A stretch of DNA of 34,324 bases from a virus. Location: the IMG/VR virus record IMGVR_UViG_3300005096_000522, positions 1 through 34,324 of that record, one strand, 5' to 3'. The position numbers and the translations under genes are program-made. The notes under the pieces are model-generated. The model made no database searches. It worked only from the letters and a program-made list of their open reading frames with translations, and had not been told where the DNA came from. This document shows positions 32,075-34,324 of the stretch, piece after piece (the first letter of the stretch is position 1; each line of letters opens with the position of its first letter).

Positions 32075-32277
32075 ATATAAATTTAAGAGGTGCATATAAA
32101 AATCAAAACAGAGAGTTAATCACCATAAAAAACAAAATAGCAAACACCAACGAAGTAAGTGAGATATTGGAGGATATGGAAAATATAATTGGAGATGCAC
32201 AATGGCTCAACGAACAGCTTTTGGATTTTTTAATAGAGATAAGAGATAGAAAAAAAGAGGGTGAAAAAGGTGATTGA
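32071..32277 (+). CDS. Small coiled-coil early protein, unknown
   Basis: 68 residues, mostly one acidic/basic helix: ELITIKNKIANTNEVSEILEDMENIIGDAQWLNEQLLDFL. Overlaps the preceding stop as ATGA with GGAGGG upstream. No family recognised. Confidence 0.55.
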   Translation: MNINLRGAYKNQNRELITIKNKIANTNEVSEILEDMENIIGDAQWLNEQLLDFLIEIRDRKKEGEKGD

Positions 32278-32332
32278 TGAGCTTATAGATGTTTTATGTT
32301 TGGGAGAAACAGATGAAATACCTACTAAATAA
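32270..32332 (+). CDS. Possible 20-residue peptide
   Basis: GTG start overlapping the previous gene, product (M)IDELIDVLCLGETDEIPTK. It carries the ribosome site of the following small membrane ORF, so it may serve mainly for coupling. Weakly supported. Confidence 0.3.
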   Translation: MIDELIDVLCLGETDEIPTK

Positions 32333-32402
32333 CATAGATATAGCTATAACACTACTTTTAGGATTTATCGCTGTATATATCGTACATGGGGTTATGGGAT
32401 AA
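32313..32402 (+). CDS. Small membrane peptide (29 aa)
   Basis: MKYLLNNIDIAITLLLGFIA then VYIVHGVMG: one membrane helix. GGGAG lies 6-7 bases upstream of the ATG. Similar in size and character to the peptides at 28554, 28825 and 29684. Confidence 0.5.
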   Translation: MKYLLNNIDIAITLLLGFIAVYIVHGVMG

Positions 32403-32458
32403 CAAATAAACAACTGTCTTAAAGCGATAGACTTTTGGACTGAAAGATTGGAGGAAAA

Positions 32459-32725
32459 ATGAATAAGCAAGATGTGATTGAAAAAGGCGATATCGTTTAT
32501 ATTGGAAACAGATATTTAGTTAGACAAGTTGAAAAACTGGAAGTAGTAGATGTTTTACTAGAGCCTAATAGAAAAATGTTGCTACTAAAAACAGAAAATG
32601 GAGAGCATGTTTTAACAGCATATAGTAATGTAACCAAGGATAGTAGGGCATATAGAATATATATACACAAACAAAATTTAAAAGAGCAGATAGAAAAGTT
32701 AGAAGAAGAATTGAAAAAAATATAA
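32459..32725 (+). CDS. Small beta-barrel plus coiled-coil early protein, unknown
   Basis: 88 residues. A first part VIEKGDIVYIGNRYLVRQVEKLEVVDVLLEP looks like an SH3/KOW barrel; the last 25 residues form a Lys/Glu coil. GGAGG precedes the ATG. About 57 bases of non-coding sequence separate it from the membrane peptide before. Confidence 0.55.
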   Translation: MNKQDVIEKGDIVYIGNRYLVRQVEKLEVVDVLLEPNRKMLLLKTENGEHVLTAYSNVTKDSRAYRIYIHKQNLKEQIEKLEEELKKI

Positions 32726-32786
32726 GAAGAGGAATATAATGAAAATTAAGTTATATAAAGTTTATGAAAAGGTTGGGAGTTAAAAG

Positions 32787-32963
32787 ATGAAAAAGAGCAA
32801 TATCCTCAAAAACCTTAAAGAAGTAAGTTTGAGGCTGGATGATATTATAGATTTTCTAAAGGAATATCAAGCAAAAAAACAAGAGCAGTTAAAAACAGAT
32901 GAGGACATAAAAGAGTACAGGACACTAAAAGAAGTGATACATCTGCTTGAAGAAGTAGCATGA
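32787..32963 (+). CDS. Small helical early protein (58 aa)
   Basis: MKKSNILKNLKEVSLRLDDI ... YRTLKEVIHLLEEVA: two amphipathic helices, charged. GGGAG lies 8 bases before the ATG. A 14-codon ORF (32739-32783, AGAGGA upstream) ends 3 bases before it and may be a leader peptide. No family recognised. Confidence 0.5.
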   Translation: MKKSNILKNLKEVSLRLDDIIDFLKEYQAKKQEQLKTDEDIKEYRTLKEVIHLLEEVA

Positions 32964-32994
32964 TGTTTTGATATATATAAGGGGATAAACTTAA

Positions 32995-33189
32995 ATGAAA
33001 ATGGAAGATGGATGGATAAGTAAGAAAAATCTAGCAAAGTGGTTGGGCGTGTCGGGTTCTACTGTATTGCGTATGGAAAAGAGCGGGATATTGCCTAAGG
33101 CTTGGAGACCTACCGTAGGGACAACTCTGTTTGACTTTAGTAAGTGCAAAGAGTATATAAAAAGGCACTCCACCAGTGCATCAGCTTGA
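32995..33189 (+). CDS. Putative excisionase (MerR/AlpA-type HTH)
   Basis: 64 residues: WISKKNLAKWLGVSGSTVLR then MEKSGILPKAWRPTVGTTLFD is the winged-HTH pattern of small excisionases and AlpA-like factors. AGGGG precedes the ATG. It is convergent with the integrase gene and their 3' ends overlap by 53 bases. A recombination directionality factor is expected at this position. Confidence 0.7.
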   Translation: MKMEDGWISKKNLAKWLGVSGSTVLRMEKSGILPKAWRPTVGTTLFDFSKCKEYIKRHSTSASA

Positions 33190-34324
33190 TTCGTTCGGTG
33201 ATGTACTCTGCTTTGTTATATACTCCAGCTGTTCCACCCTCTACATGTGCTAACTGTCTCTCTATGGCATCAGATATGACACCGTGGATGTAGATATTTT
33301 CATGCAAGATGGTAGAGGCTGTATGTCTAAAGCCGTGGGCAGTCTGTCTGCCTTTGTAACCAAGTCGCTCCAAGGCTCTGTTCATCGTGGCATCACTCAT
33401 GTTTTTACCTCTGTTTGTCTCAAATACATACTCTTTATCGCCATTTAACACTTTTGCTTTTTTAAGTATCTCTAAAACCTCTTTGGATAGCGGAACTAGA
33501 TGTGCTCTTCTGGTTTTCATCTTCCCAAACTCTATGGTTATCATATTTTTGGTGAAATTTATCTCGTCCCAGCGTAAAAATCTGACATTGTAGGGGCGTA
33601 AAAAAGTGTGAGCAATAAAAAACAAAGAGAGTTTTACCACAGGGGTGATGTTAGCACCTACTATATCACACAATAGTCGCTTGAGCTCTTTTGGACTTGT
33701 CGTATGTGCAAGATTTTTTACTGCTATGCGAGGAATGATGGCTTCTCTATCAACATCATTTGGGATATTATGATCCACATACCCTAGAGCCATACTGTAA
33801 CGCCAAATTCTTTTACAGAGATTGTGTGCTAATTTAACAGTATAGTTCACGCCACGACTATTTACATCCATCAAAAATTGCGCCATCTCAAAACGGGTTA
33901 TATCTCGGATGTCACTCTCTCCAAAATACCGCAGTATATCTCTATCTATAACGCCGCAATTTCTCTTATAAGTTGTAGGTGCCAAATCGCCTTTCATAAA
34001 TGTTTTAAACTCAAGAACTATATCTTTTATTTTTTTTATGTTATCATCTTTTTTAAATTTAGGATCAATACCCTCAAAGAGTTGCTTTTGTAAGTCAAAT
34101 CTTTTATCTCTCGCTTCCACTAGAGATAAAATAGGATATTTTCCTAGTGTAATCTTTTGGTATTTCCCTGTTGCAGGAGATTTGTATCTAAACTCAAAAA
34201 CTTTTGAGCCTGATTTTTTAACAGTAAGCTGAAGACCGCCCCCGTCATAGAGACAAAACTCTTTAGCAGTAGGCTTCAAACTCTTAATCTGGGCATTGCT
34301 TATAGACTTAGTATTTCTAGCCAC
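33137..34324 (-). CDS. int: P4-type tyrosine site-specific integrase (start at the window edge)
   Basis: 395 residues. The arm-binding N-terminus (NAQIKSLKPTAKEFCLYDGGGLQLTVKKSG, DUF4102 type) precedes a core-binding domain (about 100-190) and the catalytic domain: R243 in FLRPYNVRFLRW, K268 or K270 after the beta-hairpin, H330-GF-R333, H360 and nucleophile Y369 in GVYNKAEY. It integrates the phage at a tRNA 3' end, in agreement with the remnant at 1554-1577. The first visible codon is GTG at the very edge; it may be the true start, since the length is usual. Confidence 0.92.
   Translation of the reverse strand: MARNTKSISNAQIKSLKPTAKEFCLYDGGGLQLTVKKSGSKVFEFRYKSPATGKYQKITLGKYPILSLVEARDKRFDLQKQLFEGIDPKFKKDDNIKKIKDIVLEFKTFMKGDLAPTTYKRNCGVIDRDILRYFGESDIRDITRFEMAQFLMDVNSRGVNYTVKLAHNLCKRIWRYSMALGYVDHNIPNDVDREAIIPRIAVKNLAHTTSPKELKRLLCDIVGANITPVVKLSLFFIAHTFLRPYNVRFLRWDEINFTKNMITIEFGKMKTRRAHLVPLSKEVLEILKKAKVLNGDKEYVFETNRGKNMSDATMNRALERLGYKGRQTAHGFRHTASTILHENIYIHGVISDAIERQLAHVEGGTAGVYNKAEYITERIKLMHWWSAFLYTLCTY

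Noticed and set aside
1-34324. CRISPR arrays, insertion sequences, rRNA, intact tRNAs
   Set aside because: None seen: no regularly spaced repeats, no transposase gene, no rRNA segments, and only a tRNA fragment at the left attachment site.

Overview
The window carries an almost complete temperate siphovirus prophage, about 32.8 kb, in a low-GC bacterium. The AT-rich style, TGNTATAAT-type promoters and the mix of gene families suggest a Campylobacterota host (Sulfurimonas/Sulfuricurvum-like). This host assignment is an inference, because no host marker gene is visible. The left 1.4 kb is host DNA: the start and middle of a type I restriction-modification methyltransferase (hsdM), cut by the window edge. 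A 24-base tRNA 3' end at 1554-1577 marks the left attachment site. The right edge is the P4-type tyrosine integrase gene, and the intact tRNA is predicted just beyond the window.

Layout from left to right. (1) 1715-2130 (+): a small membrane-protein gene split by a 14-bp tandem duplication. (2) 25041 down to 2144, all on the minus strand: one nearly gapless 23-kb lytic block. In transcription order it holds a CII-like regulator, small HTH genes, DnaB helicase with a putative loader, HNH nuclease, small and large terminase, portal (frameshifted at a G7 tract), prohead protease, HK97-type capsid, connectors and tail terminator, and tail tube. It continues with tail chaperones G/GT (textbook A AAA AAG -1 slippery site), tape measure, lambda-type M, L (four-Cys), K (NlpC) and J, a collar-domain fibre, and the lysis and membrane genes (3TM holin, coiled-coil membrane protein, M15 endolysin). 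(3) 25.15-28.25 kb: the immunity region. Two near-identical promoter/operator modules point outward and flank a LexA-like CI repressor, an Abi_2/HEPN abortive-infection gene downstream of cI, and a DUF4760 membrane protein. The plan matches lambda oL-rex-cI-oR. (4) 28.3-33.2 kb (+): an early region of small phage genes (DUF2303/YfdQ-like, DUF7220-like, SH3-like, tiny membrane peptides) with several RNA hairpins, two of them copies of one element. A two-gene minus-strand cassette with its own promoter interrupts it. (5) An excisionase-like HTH gene whose 3' end overlaps the integrase gene.

How it works together. In the lysogen, CI would occupy a 13-bp operator (AGACATWAKGTCT) at both outward promoters, silencing replication/late genes on the left and early genes on the right. 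CI and Abi would stay on, giving immunity plus exclusion of other phages. SOS cleavage of CI (A70-G71, S112/K149) would induce both arms. The portal frameshift means that this copy, as sequenced, may be unable to make virions unless the tract varies or is a sequencing error.

The most interesting items are the paired promoter/operator modules, the two repeat-associated frameshifts, the repeated hairpins in the early operon, a possible structured RNA at 31289-31390, and the uncharacterised 168-aa membrane/46-aa basic peptide cassette.
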